From the NCBI GenBank assembly GCA_036268485.1, contig DATAUC010000056.1:1-64000 (forward strand): a stretch of 64,000 nucleotides of DNA, read 5' to 3'. The notes under the pieces were generated by a model. That model saw only the letters and a list, made by a program, of their open reading frames with translations, ran no database searches and was not told where the DNA came from. The position numbers and the translations under genes were made by a program. Shown here one piece after another: positions 26,925 to 34,472 of this stretch. Within the stretch, counting starts at the first letter, position 1, and the number at the start of each line of letters is the position of its first letter. The DNA is from Bog-473 sp036268485 (GTDB lineage Bacteria; Actinomycetota; Acidimicrobiia; Acidimicrobiales; RAAP-2).

Positions 26925-27950
26925 ATGGCCACCCTGTACTACGAATCCGACGCTGACCCGAGCCTGATTGCTGGCCGCAAGGTGGCGATCCTGGGTTACG
27001 GATCACAAGGGCACGCCCATGCCCTCAACTTGCTCGAGTCCGGAGTCGACGTGCGCGTCGCCCTGCGGGACGGATCGAGCAGCAAGCGCAAGGCCGAAGA
27101 GGCCGGCTTGCGTGTCACCACCCTGGCCGAGGCGGCTGCCGAAGCTGACGTGATCATGATCCTGCTGCCCGACACCGAGCAGAAGGCGGCCTACGACGAG
27201 CACATCGCCCCGCATCTGAACGAGGGCGACTGCCTGATGTTCGCCCACGGCTTCAACATCCGCTTCGGCCTGATCGTGCCGCCCGCCGGCGTCGACGTCA
27301 CGATGGTGGCGCCGAAAGGTCCCGGCCACCTGGTGCGCCGCACGTACACCGAGGGCGGCGGGGTGCCTTCGCTCATCGCCGTCCACCAGGACGCCACGGG
27401 CAAGGCACGTGAGTTGGCCCTGTCCTACGCCCATGCCATTGGCGCCACCCGCGCCGGTGTACTCGACACGACATTCACCGAGGAGACCGAAACCGATCTC
27501 TTCGGCGAGCAGGTGGTGCTGTGCGGTGGTGTCACCGCGCTGGTGACCGCCGGCTTCGAGACGTTGGTCGATGCGGGCTACCAGCCCGAGTCGGCCTACT
27601 TCGAGTGCCTGCACGAGTTGAAGCTCATCGTCGACCTCATGTACGAGCAGGGCATTGCCGGTATGCGGTATTCCATCTCCGACACTGCTGAGTACGGCGA
27701 CGTCACCCGCGGTCCGCGCGTCATCAACCAGGCCGTGCGCGACGAGATGAAGAAGATCCTCGGCGAGATCCAGAGCGGAGCGTTCGCCGACGAGTGGATT
27801 GCCGAGAACAACGCCGGTCGGGCCAAGTTCGATGCCCTGCGCAAGGAAGGCGCGGCGCATCAGATTGAGGAGATCGGCCAAGAGCTACGGGCCATGATGC
27901 CGTTCATCTCCGCCGGCAAGTCCCGTGTGCAGGACGCCTCGGGAGGCTGA
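26925..27950 (+). CDS. ilvC: Ketol-acid reductoisomerase (NADP+)
   Basis: The class I (short) reductoisomerase, 341 residues, moves an alkyl group and reduces acetolactate or acetohydroxybutyrate with NADPH and Mg. The Rossmann motif is GYGSQGHAHALNL (about 25-37). The cofactor-selecting loop LRDGSSSKRKAEE has Ser/Lys/Arg suited to NADPH. The knotted C-domain has the metal ligands in DTTFTEETETDLFGEQ (about 184-199) and ECLHELKLIVDLMYE. It is 60 bp after ilvN and shares the ilvB attenuator. Confidence 0.97.
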   Translation: MATLYYESDADPSLIAGRKVAILGYGSQGHAHALNLLESGVDVRVALRDGSSSKRKAEEAGLRVTTLAEAAAEADVIMILLPDTEQKAAYDEHIAPHLNEGDCLMFAHGFNIRFGLIVPPAGVDVTMVAPKGPGHLVRRTYTEGGGVPSLIAVHQDATGKARELALSYAHAIGATRAGVLDTTFTEETETDLFGEQVVLCGGVTALVTAGFETLVDAGYQPESAYFECLHELKLIVDLMYEQGIAGMRYSISDTAEYGDVTRGPRVINQAVRDEMKKILGEIQSGAFADEWIAENNAGRAKFDALRKEGAAHQIEEIGQELRAMMPFISAGKSRVQDASGG

Positions 27951-27993
27951 GTTGCGTCGTCGCCCTGAGCGACGCCGATGATGTGGCAGTTGA

Positions 27994-28023
27994 CCGGGGT
28001 GGCGGGGTGACCTGCCACCCCGG
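27994..28023 (+). terminator. Strong hairpin after ilvC, possible terminator
   Basis: A perfect 10-bp stem (CCGGGGTGGC with GCCACCCCGG) around a 10-nt loop begins 44 bp after the ilvC stop. It has no T-run, and CCCGGGG further on can compete for the 3' arm. It may end the ilv operon or protect its 3' end. The remaining sequence up to the 28198 promoter has one more hairpin (28059-28077) and a repeated GGCACAAAT; no gene is seen. Confidence 0.5.
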
Positions 28024-28058
28024 ACCAATCCCGGGGTTTGGTGCTCGCTTCCAATCTG

Positions 28059-28077
28059 CTCAACCACGCAGGTTGAG
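28059..28077 (+). other. Second hairpin in the ilvC-28323 intergenic region
   Basis: CTCAACC and GGTTGAG form a perfect 7-bp stem with a 5-nt ACGCA loop. Two copies of GGCACAAAT follow within 35 bp. No known riboswitch consensus was recognised here. Confidence 0.4.
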
Positions 28078-28197
28078 GGCACAAATGGGGCCGAGCAGGC
28101 ACAAATAGGCGCATTTTCTGTGGATTAGTTGTATGCGGCCTGTGAATGAGGCGACCCGAAGCTGAGTCTCAAGTGAGGGTGTAGATCCAACAATCGT

Positions 28198-28226
28198 TTG
28201 ACACTGTCAGGGTGCTGCCCCAAGAT
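28198..28226 (+). promoter_or_regulatory. Promoter of the secreted Fn3-repeat protein gene
   Basis: A perfect TTGACA -35 box is followed 17 bp later by CAAGAT. This would give a 5' leader of about 90 nt before the GTG start at 28323, which carries its own Shine-Dalgarno. The AT-richer sequence around it contrasts with the flanking coding DNA. Confidence 0.55.
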
Positions 28227-28322
28227 GCGGATGACCGTCGGAGACACAAAAGGTTCAGCAAGTGACCGGTGTGGGTAGGGCTCCGGGGTCGATTGACCAT
28301 GAAATTCGAGAGGACATCCACT

Positions 28323-30803
28323 GTGCGCACGTCGATTTTGAGACTGTCAATTGCGGTTCCCGTTGCGATGCTGGGAGCGCTTTCGGTGGTCGGCGTCGGC
28401 ACCAGTGGGGCGGTCACTCCCGTCACCGACGTGGTGGCCATTCAATCGCTCGCGACTGGCCCTAGTGCGGGAGTCTGGGCATTCACGGAGAACGATCCAC
28501 CCGGGACTGCCGCAATCAATACGACCGTCAACGACCCCATCAACAATGATGGCTCGCTTGAAATGTCGACAGCCAGCTCGACCGCGGCCCATTTCGTTGT
28601 TCAGACCCTGGCGACGGGCGCACTCAGCACCCTCGCCAGCGTGAGCTATCAGACGTTCCTCGGGACCGCCACGAACCCATTGGCTTCTAGTGCCAACATC
28701 TCTATTCAGGCCGGCGTCTTCTGTACGGCTCCGGTTGGCACGACACCCGGTTCTGGATTTACAACCTTTGTCTTCGAGCCGGTCGAGAACCCGACACTGC
28801 AAGCTCAGGAGACCGGTCAGTGGCAGACATGGGACGCCACGTCAGGCGATTGGTGGACGACGCACGCCTTCTCCTCCACAGCCGGCGGAGGGAGCGGCTC
28901 AGGATCTCTCGGTGGGCAGTCCAACGTGGAGCCATTCGCGATGCTGGTCGATCAGTTCGAGAATGCTTGTCCAAACGCTGGTGTCGTCGAAATGGGCCTT
29001 GGGCTTGGCTCCAATAACCCTGGGATCACGGCATGGGCTGACAATTTGCAGTACACCACGTCTGCCGGGTCTGAGAACTGGAATTTCCAGAGCGCTGCTG
29101 CTCCTGCTGCACCCACCGGAGTGACCGCTACCGGAAACGGTACGTCGGCCGTTGTCTCCTTTACGCCTCCCTCCAACACGGGCGGAACGCCGATCACCTC
29201 ATACACCGTGAATACGACTGATACCACTCATCCGGCGAATATCCCCGCAACGGCGCCCACCGGGTCAAGCAGTCCAATCACCGTGTCCGGACTCACGTTG
29301 GGAGACAGCTACACCTTCACAGTGACGGCCACGAACGGCGTCGGTCCCGGACCGGCCAGCGCGCCCAGTGCGGCCCTCGTACTCACCGCACTTCCAGGCG
29401 CCCCGACCATTGGCACAGCGACTGCCGGAAACGGCTCCGCCTCGGTGGCGTTTACCGCCCCGGTGGATCCCGGTACATCGCCGATCACGTTGTACACAGT
29501 GACTGCGGCTGATTCCACGACGCCGGGCAATGGAGGACAGACCGCCACCGGCACCACAAGTCCGATCACGGTGCCGGGATTGACCAATGGTGACAGCTAC
29601 ACATTTACGGTCACGGCAACAAATGGTTCGGGGGCAGGACCAGCCAGCGTTCCCTCGAACGCGGTGACGCCCACCGCAGCACCAGGACCGCCGGAAAACG
29701 TCAGTGCGACCGCCGGCAATCAAACGGCCACGGTGAGTTTCTCGGCGCCGGCTAACAACGGCGGCTCTCCGATCACCTTCTACACGGCGTCCGCCCTTGA
29801 CAGCACCTTTGCCGGCAACGGAGGTCAGCAGGTCAGCGGAGCGGGCAGCCCGTTGACATTCAACGGCCTGGTCAACGGCGACACGTATACCTTCACCGTG
29901 ACGGCCACGAGCGTGCTCGGCACTGGACCTCCGAGTTCGGCGTCCAATGCGGTGACGCCGAGCACCGCGACCACTGGTGGTGGCAGCGGCACGGGCGGAA
30001 CGACACCACCAGGCGGTGTGTCGACCGCTCCGACGTCGACCGGCGCCTATGACCTGGTCGGTTCCGATGGCGGTGTCTTCGTCTTCGGGCAACCGGGTAC
30101 TGGTTTCTACGGCTCCCTTCCCGGACAGAACATTCGTGTCAACAACATTGTCGGCATCGTGCCGACGAACGATGGCCGGGGCTACTTCCTGGTCGGCTCC
30201 GACGGCGGCGTGTTTACGTTCGGCGACGCTGGCTTCTACAACTCGCTGCCCGGTATCGGCATTCACATCAACGACATCGTCGGCATCGTGCCCACGAGCG
30301 ACGACAAGGGCTACTTCCTCGTCGGCCGTGACGGGGGCGTCTTCACCTTCGGCGATGCGCCGTTCGAGAACTCACTTCCCGGACTGGGTATCCACCTGAA
30401 GGACATCAGCGGGATTGCCGCTACCCCCGATAACAAGGGGTACTGGGTTGTCGCTTCTTCGGGGGCGGTCTACGCCTTCGGTGATGCCAAAAACCTGGGC
30501 AGCGCCACCTCTGGTCCCATCGTGTCGATCACGTCGACCCTCGACGGCGGTGGCTACTGGTTGACCAGCGCCAACGGCAGTGTGTTCACCTACGGTGATG
30601 CCGGCTTCTTCAACTCGCTGCCCGGTATTCACGTCGCCGTGTCGAACATCGTGTCGTTGGTCCCGAGCCCCGACGGCAAGGGCTACCTCCTCATAGGGGG
30701 CGACGGCGGCATCTTCGCCTTCGGTGATGCCACCTTCCCGGGTTCACTGCCCGGCCAAGGTGTCCATGTGACCAACATTGTGGGCGCCGTCCCGGTCGTG
30801 TAG
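28323..30803 (+). CDS. Secreted protein with Fn3 domains and a six-unit C-terminal repeat module
   Basis: An exported protein of 826 residues. A signal peptide (about 1-33, basic then hydrophobic LSIAVPVAMLGALSVVGVG) is followed by a beta-rich domain to about 250. Three fibronectin type III-like domains start near 259, 356 and 452, each with 'GPxPASxPSxAVTP'-like ends. A Gly/Thr linker leads to six units of about 43 residues (YFLVGSDGGVFTFGDAGFYN type) from about 575 to the end; six units suggest a small beta-propeller. There is no membrane anchor. The GTG start has GAGAGGA 8 nt upstream; an in-frame ATG at 28299 is possible. The role is unknown, probably surface adhesion or carbohydrate/protein binding. 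Confidence 0.85.
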   Translation: MRTSILRLSIAVPVAMLGALSVVGVGTSGAVTPVTDVVAIQSLATGPSAGVWAFTENDPPGTAAINTTVNDPINNDGSLEMSTASSTAAHFVVQTLATGALSTLASVSYQTFLGTATNPLASSANISIQAGVFCTAPVGTTPGSGFTTFVFEPVENPTLQAQETGQWQTWDATSGDWWTTHAFSSTAGGGSGSGSLGGQSNVEPFAMLVDQFENACPNAGVVEMGLGLGSNNPGITAWADNLQYTTSAGSENWNFQSAAAPAAPTGVTATGNGTSAVVSFTPPSNTGGTPITSYTVNTTDTTHPANIPATAPTGSSSPITVSGLTLGDSYTFTVTATNGVGPGPASAPSAALVLTALPGAPTIGTATAGNGSASVAFTAPVDPGTSPITLYTVTAADSTTPGNGGQTATGTTSPITVPGLTNGDSYTFTVTATNGSGAGPASVPSNAVTPTAAPGPPENVSATAGNQTATVSFSAPANNGGSPITFYTASALDSTFAGNGGQQVSGAGSPLTFNGLVNGDTYTFTVTATSVLGTGPPSSASNAVTPSTATTGGGSGTGGTTPPGGVSTAPTSTGAYDLVGSDGGVFVFGQPGTGFYGSLPGQNIRVNNIVGIVPTNDGRGYFLVGSDGGVFTFGDAGFYNSLPGIGIHINDIVGIVPTSDDKGYFLVGRDGGVFTFGDAPFENSLPGLGIHLKDISGIAATPDNKGYWVVASSGAVYAFGDAKNLGSATSGPIVSITSTLDGGGYWLTSANGSVFTYGDAGFFNSLPGIHVAVSNIVSLVPSPDGKGYLLIGGDGGIFAFGDATFPGSLPGQGVHVTNIVGAVPVV
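30047..30800 (+). repeat. Six-unit C-terminal repeat module (copy in the Fn3 protein)
   Basis: Six protein-level repeats, each built as Y-(F/W)-L-V-G-S-D-G-G-V-F-x-F-G-D-A, then a short SLPG segment and an I-V-G-I-V strand. Unit 4 is shorter and degenerate. The same six units in the same order, with the same odd fourth unit, end the protein at 55706-59437. Confidence 0.85.
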
Positions 30804-30841
30804 CCCGGGCGTCGCCTGGGCCACGGCAGTACCGTGTGGCC

Positions 30842-31177
30842 ATGCCGATCATCAAACGGGAGAGCATGCTGGCCGGCACGCCGTTGCCGGGCTGGGATGG
30901 ACACTTCTTCCATTCTGAAAACATGACGTTTGCCCACTACGACATTGCATCTGACGCGGCACCATTGCACGAGCATCACCATGAGCAAGAAGAAGTGTGG
31001 AACGTCGTCGATGGTGAAGTGAACCTCACGGTGAACGGTGAAGAATGGGTCCTGGTAGCTGGTCAGGCTGCTGTCGTGCCGCCCAATACTCCTCATTCCG
31101 TTCGCCCGAGGGGCGCGTGCAGAGTGGTGATCGTCGACTTTCCACTCCGATTGCAGTTGCCGGGGAATCCCACATAG
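30842..31177 (+). CDS. Cupin-domain protein
   Basis: A single-domain cupin of 111 residues. The metal-binding first motif is HEHHHEQEEVWNVVDGEV (about 40-57) and the second is VPPNTPHSVRP (about 80-90). Small stand-alone cupins act as metal-dependent isomerases, dioxygenases or ligand sensors; nothing here shows which. The ATG lies 6 nt after TACCGT, a leaderless-type spacing, so I prefer it to a GTG two codons earlier. Confidence 0.85.
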   Translation: MPIIKRESMLAGTPLPGWDGHFFHSENMTFAHYDIASDAAPLHEHHHEQEEVWNVVDGEVNLTVNGEEWVLVAGQAAVVPPNTPHSVRPRGACRVVIVDFPLRLQLPGNPT

Positions 31178-31183
31178 TCGACG

Positions 31184-31212
31184 TTGGCTGGGCGATGGGC
31201 CTGGCTTAGTCT
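31184..31212 (+). promoter_or_regulatory. Leaderless-type promoter of the DUF2277 gene
   Basis: TTGGCT and TAGTCT are 17 bp apart, and the -10 box ends exactly 6 nt before the ATG. Transcription would begin at or next to the start codon. This is the clearest complete example of the hexamer-N6-start pattern found across the window. Confidence 0.6.
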
Positions 31213-31218
31213 GGTCGC

Positions 31219-31476
31219 ATGTGCAGAAACATCACCACCCTGAGAGGACTCGAGCCCCAGGCCACCGCCGAGGAGATCGAAGCGGCGGCCCGGCAGTACA
31301 TCCGCAAGATCAGCGGCGTACAAAAGACATCGGTCCACACCGAGGCGGCCTTCGAAGAGGCCGTGCGCAAGGTGACCGCCATCTCGACCGCACTACTGGC
31401 GGAGTTACCGCCTCGCCAGCAACCGCCACCGACGCTGCCTCCGTTGCGACGTCGGGCAGCCGCGGCCGCTTCGTAG
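31219..31476 (+). CDS. DUF2277 family protein
   Basis: An 85-residue protein that starts MCRNITTLRGLEP, the diagnostic N-terminus of the DUF2277 family. The family is found widely in actinobacteria and its function is not known. A helical core (about 18-65) is followed by a proline-rich, basic tail (PPRQQPPPTLPPLRRR). A complete leaderless-type promoter precedes it. It converges on the P450 gene. Confidence 0.88.
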   Translation: MCRNITTLRGLEPQATAEEIEAAARQYIRKISGVQKTSVHTEAAFEEAVRKVTAISTALLAELPPRQQPPPTLPPLRRRAAAAAS

Positions 31477-31493
31477 TTCGTCGGCTGAGTCGC

Positions 31494-32735
31494 TTACGCC
31501 GCCACGCTGAGCGGCAGTGAGAGCAAGCCGCGCAGCGTGAAGCTGGCCCGCCACTCGGGGGCTTCGGTGGCCAGGTCGATGCGGGGGAAACGCTGGAGTA
31601 GCGACGTGATTCCAATCTCACCTTCCATGCGGGCCAGGGCCGCGCCGATGCAGTGATGGATACCCCAGCCGAAGCTGACAGGTTGATTGTCGACCCGGCC
31701 GATATCGAGGGACTCTGCCCGGTTGAAACGGGCCGGGTCTCGGTTGGCCGCACCTTGAAGAACGATGATGCGCTCGCCGACTTCGAGTGTTTCCCCCCGG
31801 TACTCGGTGGGCTCAAGGGCCGTGCGCAGATTGAGCTGCACGGGGCTGTCCCAGCGCAACAGCTCCTCAGTGCCGCTTGAGCCGAGGGAAGGGTCCTGGC
31901 GCCAGCGCTCGAGTTGGTCGGGATGACGGAGGAGGGCCAAGAGGCCGTTACCGAGCAGGTTCGTTGTGGTCTCGAAGCCAGCCGCGAACAGCAGGATGGC
32001 CGTCGAGCACACTTCGTAGTCGGTCAACTGGTCGTCATCGTCCCGGGCCAGAGCCAAGCCGCTCATCAGGTCGTCTCGGGGTGATCGCTGCCGCTCCTCG
32101 AGGAGCTGGCCGAAGTACTCACCCAACGTGTCGATGGCGGCCACCGACTCCGAGGCCTCTTCGTCGGTGAGGATGGGCTCAATGCCCTTGGCCACGGCGC
32201 GGACCAATGGTTGCAGCATGGTGCGGTCCCCCTCGGGCACGCCCACCAGCTCACCGATGACCGCCATGGGGAGCGGCAAGGCGAAGGCGGACATGAAGTC
32301 GACGTCGCCGGCGGCGGCCATGTCGTCGAGCAGCCGGTCGACCAACGCCTGCACGGCGGGGCGCAGGAGCTCAATGCGCCGGGGTGTGAACGCCCGCGAG
32401 ACGAGCTGGCGTAACCGGGTGTGGTCGGGTGGATCGGCCAGGAGCATGTTGTGGCCCGAGAGCTCGAAGAACTCGCCCCGTCCAGTGGTGGCGCCGTGGA
32501 ACAGAGTTCCCGTCGACTCTCGCTCGAGCCCCATGCCGCGCCCGAGTTGAGGATGGCGCAGCACCGTCAGACATTCCTCGTGGCCGGTGACCAGGAGCGC
32601 GCCCATGACCGTCCGGGTCACCGGGGCCACGGCGCGCATCTGCGTGTAGAGCGGGTAGGGGTCAGCCCGTCCTTCTGGGGTGAGGAGGACCTGTAGGAGC
32701 AGGCCGTCTACTTCGGCGCTCGAGACGATGCTCAT
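31494..32735 (-). CDS. Cytochrome P450
   Basis: A soluble bacterial P450 of 413 residues that inserts oxygen into an organic substrate using electrons from ferredoxin. The I-helix oxygen motif is FAAGFETTTN (about 240-249), the ExxR is in EELLRWDSPV (about 283), and the haem-cysteine loop is FGWGIHHCIGAALARME (about 354-370). The fold resembles CYP107-type enzymes. It is the last gene of a probable TetR-diiron oxygenase-P450 operon, so the two oxygenases may act in one oxidation pathway. The substrate is unknown, and no ferredoxin gene is adjacent. Confidence 0.93.
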   Translation of the reverse strand: MSIVSSAEVDGLLLQVLLTPEGRADPYPLYTQMRAVAPVTRTVMGALLVTGHEECLTVLRHPQLGRGMGLERESTGTLFHGATTGRGEFFELSGHNMLLADPPDHTRLRQLVSRAFTPRRIELLRPAVQALVDRLLDDMAAAGDVDFMSAFALPLPMAVIGELVGVPEGDRTMLQPLVRAVAKGIEPILTDEEASESVAAIDTLGEYFGQLLEERQRSPRDDLMSGLALARDDDDQLTDYEVCSTAILLFAAGFETTTNLLGNGLLALLRHPDQLERWRQDPSLGSSGTEELLRWDSPVQLNLRTALEPTEYRGETLEVGERIIVLQGAANRDPARFNRAESLDIGRVDNQPVSFGWGIHHCIGAALARMEGEIGITSLLQRFPRIDLATEAPEWRASFTLRGLLSLPLSVAA

Positions 32736-32750
32736 TGCGCAGCCATGGTC

Positions 32751-33704
32751 TCAGTCGTCGGTCCGCACCGCTGGTCCGAAGAGGCGGGACCAAACGTGAC
32801 GAGCCACCGGATTCATCAGGTTGAGTTCCTCGGCCAGATCCCGGACCTTTTGCACCGAGCCGGCAAAGGTCCGACGGGCGGCCGGCGTGCGCACCGCATC
32901 GCGCAGGACGCGGCGGGGGATTCCGTTGGCCCGGCGGAAGGAGGCGCCCGGCCGGACCATCAGCAGCGCCCCGACCCACATGACGATGGGCATGGAGACG
33001 CTCAGCGAGGCTCGACGGGCCCGTCCCAATTCGGGCAGGGTGCGCCGGATGTAGTGGCGGGCGAACGATATGTGGCGCGCCTCTTCGGTCACATGGATGC
33101 GGGTGATGCGCTCCATGAGCGGATGGGGGTAACCCAATTTCAATTGCTCGCGCTGGAGGTAGTCGGCCGGCTCTTCGCCGGCCAGCGCGGCCAGGCAGAG
33201 CACCATGGGGTCCCACTTGGACATGACCATGAGGAAGGGGCGGATGACCAGCTTGGAGCCCTTCGGCATGCCCGAGGTCTTGAGGCCGGATCGGCGCACG
33301 AATTCGTGGAACATCATGGAGTGCTGGGATTCTTCGGCGATTTCGTGGTGCAGGTAGCGGAACTCGGAGGAGTCATTGGACTGGTTCATGGCGTGGATGA
33401 GCAGGCCGACCTGCAGGATGTTCTCGAACTGCCAGCCGGTGTGCAGCATCTGGGTTACCCGGTGCAGGCCGATGCGGGAGCGCACGGCGGGTGGCTGGGC
33501 CCGGTACCAATCGGACTGGCTCAAGGGATCGAGGCCCCAGAGCTCCCAGCGGGCATCGTCGGGATCGATGGCCATGCCGGGGTCGTCCCACGGCACATCG
33601 ACGAAGGCATCGAAACGTTTCTCCACCGAGAGCTTGGACAGGCGCGCCACCATGGTGTCGAACTTGTCCGTCACTTCGCTGGTGGTCTCATGCGTCAAGG
33701 ACAT
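32751..33704 (-). CDS. AurF-like diiron oxygenase / metal-dependent hydrolase-type protein
   Basis: A 317-residue helical protein resembling the AurF (p-aminobenzoate N-oxygenase) diiron family. Candidate iron ligands are in HHEIAEESQHSMMFHEF (about 123-139) and RITRIHVTEEARHISFARHYI (read in two parts, about 207-226), the paired ExxxH/EExxH pattern of ferritin-like diiron oxygenases. The ATG with GGAG 7 nt upstream is preferred to an upstream TTG. It overlaps the TetR gene by 17 bp and precedes the P450 by 15 bp, so it is the middle gene of a three-gene operon. Confidence 0.8.
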   Translation of the reverse strand: MSLTHETTSEVTDKFDTMVARLSKLSVEKRFDAFVDVPWDDPGMAIDPDDARWELWGLDPLSQSDWYRAQPPAVRSRIGLHRVTQMLHTGWQFENILQVGLLIHAMNQSNDSSEFRYLHHEIAEESQHSMMFHEFVRRSGLKTSGMPKGSKLVIRPFLMVMSKWDPMVLCLAALAGEEPADYLQREQLKLGYPHPLMERITRIHVTEEARHISFARHYIRRTLPELGRARRASLSVSMPIVMWVGALLMVRPGASFRRANGIPRRVLRDAVRTPAARRTFAGSVQKVRDLAEELNLMNPVARHVWSRLFGPAVRTDD

Positions 33705-34323
33705 TGAGGGCTCCAATCAAGACATCGGTCATCTCTGGCGTGAGCAATGCGGCCACGCTCTTCATGAGCCGGATCGTCCGTTCCGGGTCGCCGTAGCCGG
33801 CGTACGACGAGACAGCGGCACCCTGGACGAGGGTGAAACCAATATCGATGATGGTGCGGGCCAGCTCGCCTTGCACCGTAGGGAAGAATTCCCGTAGGAG
33901 ACCTATGACGGTGCTCTCCAAAACGGCGGCGGTCCCGTGCACCACGACGCGCAGCTCGGCGTCGGTGCGGGCGGCCACGGTGACTTCGAGCACGGCGGCA
34001 TAGGAAGGTCCGCTCACGATCTCCCAAAGCAGGGCGAGTGCCTGGTCCACCGTGCGCCGGTCCTCGGGGAGGGCGGCGAAGGCGTCACGGAAGCGGCGGG
34101 CCTGTTGGTCGAACAGGTATCCAATGGCCGCGGTCACCAGCTCGGTCTTGGTGGGGTAGTGGTGGGTCTGGGCGCCCCGGGAGACGCCGGCCCGGTCGGC
34201 CACCACGCGGGTCGTGGTCTTGGCGTAACCGAACTCGACCAGGCACCCGATGGCCGCTTCCAGCAGAGCCTCCTGGGTGCCGGCCGTGCGCTCTGACTGC
34301 GTTCGACGTAACGCCATTTCCAT
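33688..34323 (-). CDS. TetR-family regulator of the diiron oxygenase/P450 operon (predicted)
   Basis: A 211-residue TetR protein. The DNA-binding domain spans about 10-58 (TQEALLEAAIGCLVEFGYAK, then VADRAGVSRGAQTHHYPTK), with a ligand-binding helical domain after it. It is the first gene of the operon and a perfect palindrome covers its promoter, which strongly suggests autorepression relieved by a substrate of the oxygenases. The TAAAAA -10 element ends 6 nt before the ATG. A second ATG two codons in is possible. Confidence 0.88.
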   Translation of the reverse strand: MEMALRRTQSERTAGTQEALLEAAIGCLVEFGYAKTTTRVVADRAGVSRGAQTHHYPTKTELVTAAIGYLFDQQARRFRDAFAALPEDRRTVDQALALLWEIVSGPSYAAVLEVTVAARTDAELRVVVHGTAAVLESTVIGLLREFFPTVQGELARTIIDIGFTLVQGAAVSSYAGYGDPERTIRLMKSVAALLTPEMTDVLIGALNVLDA

Positions 34324-34329
34324 GGTCCC

Positions 34330-34359
34330 TTTTTACAAACCGATCGGTCGGTTTGTCAA
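34330..34359 (-). promoter_or_regulatory. Promoter with embedded TetR operator
   Basis: On the minus strand TTGACA (34354-34359) and TAAAAA (34330-34335) are 18 bp apart. Between and overlapping them is a perfect 9-4-9 palindrome, ACAAACCGA-N4-TCGGTTTGT (34335-34356). A bound repressor would fully block RNA polymerase. The rest of the 149-bp gap to serC contains no convincing gene. Confidence 0.8.
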
Positions 34360-34472
34360 GGAACGGGCGTGAGCTGGGAGTTTGCCGGAGTTGGGACCCG
34401 GTCTGGCCGCCGCACCGACGTGGTGAGCCACCGAGGCGGCAACCCAAATGAACTGCCGGCCATGCAGAGCGG

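Noticed and set aside
27978..28010. Ten-codon ORF (MMWQLTGVAG) before the post-ilvC hairpin, considered as another leader peptide
   Set aside because: No run of regulatory codons, no terminator with a T-run, and the next gene is not an amino-acid gene.
27990..28200. Possible c-di-GMP or c-di-AMP riboswitch before the secreted Fn3 protein
   Set aside because: The conserved core bases of these classes were not found; the promoter at 28198 also lies downstream of the structures, so they would not be in that mRNA.
29265..30266. Minus-strand ORF inside the Fn3 protein
   Set aside because: Opposite-strand reading of Fn3 and repeat-rich coding sequence; low-complexity product.
30803..30821. GC-rich hairpin after the Fn3 protein as a terminator
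   Set aside because: It has only a 3-nt loop, one wobble pair and no T-run, so it is too weak to call.
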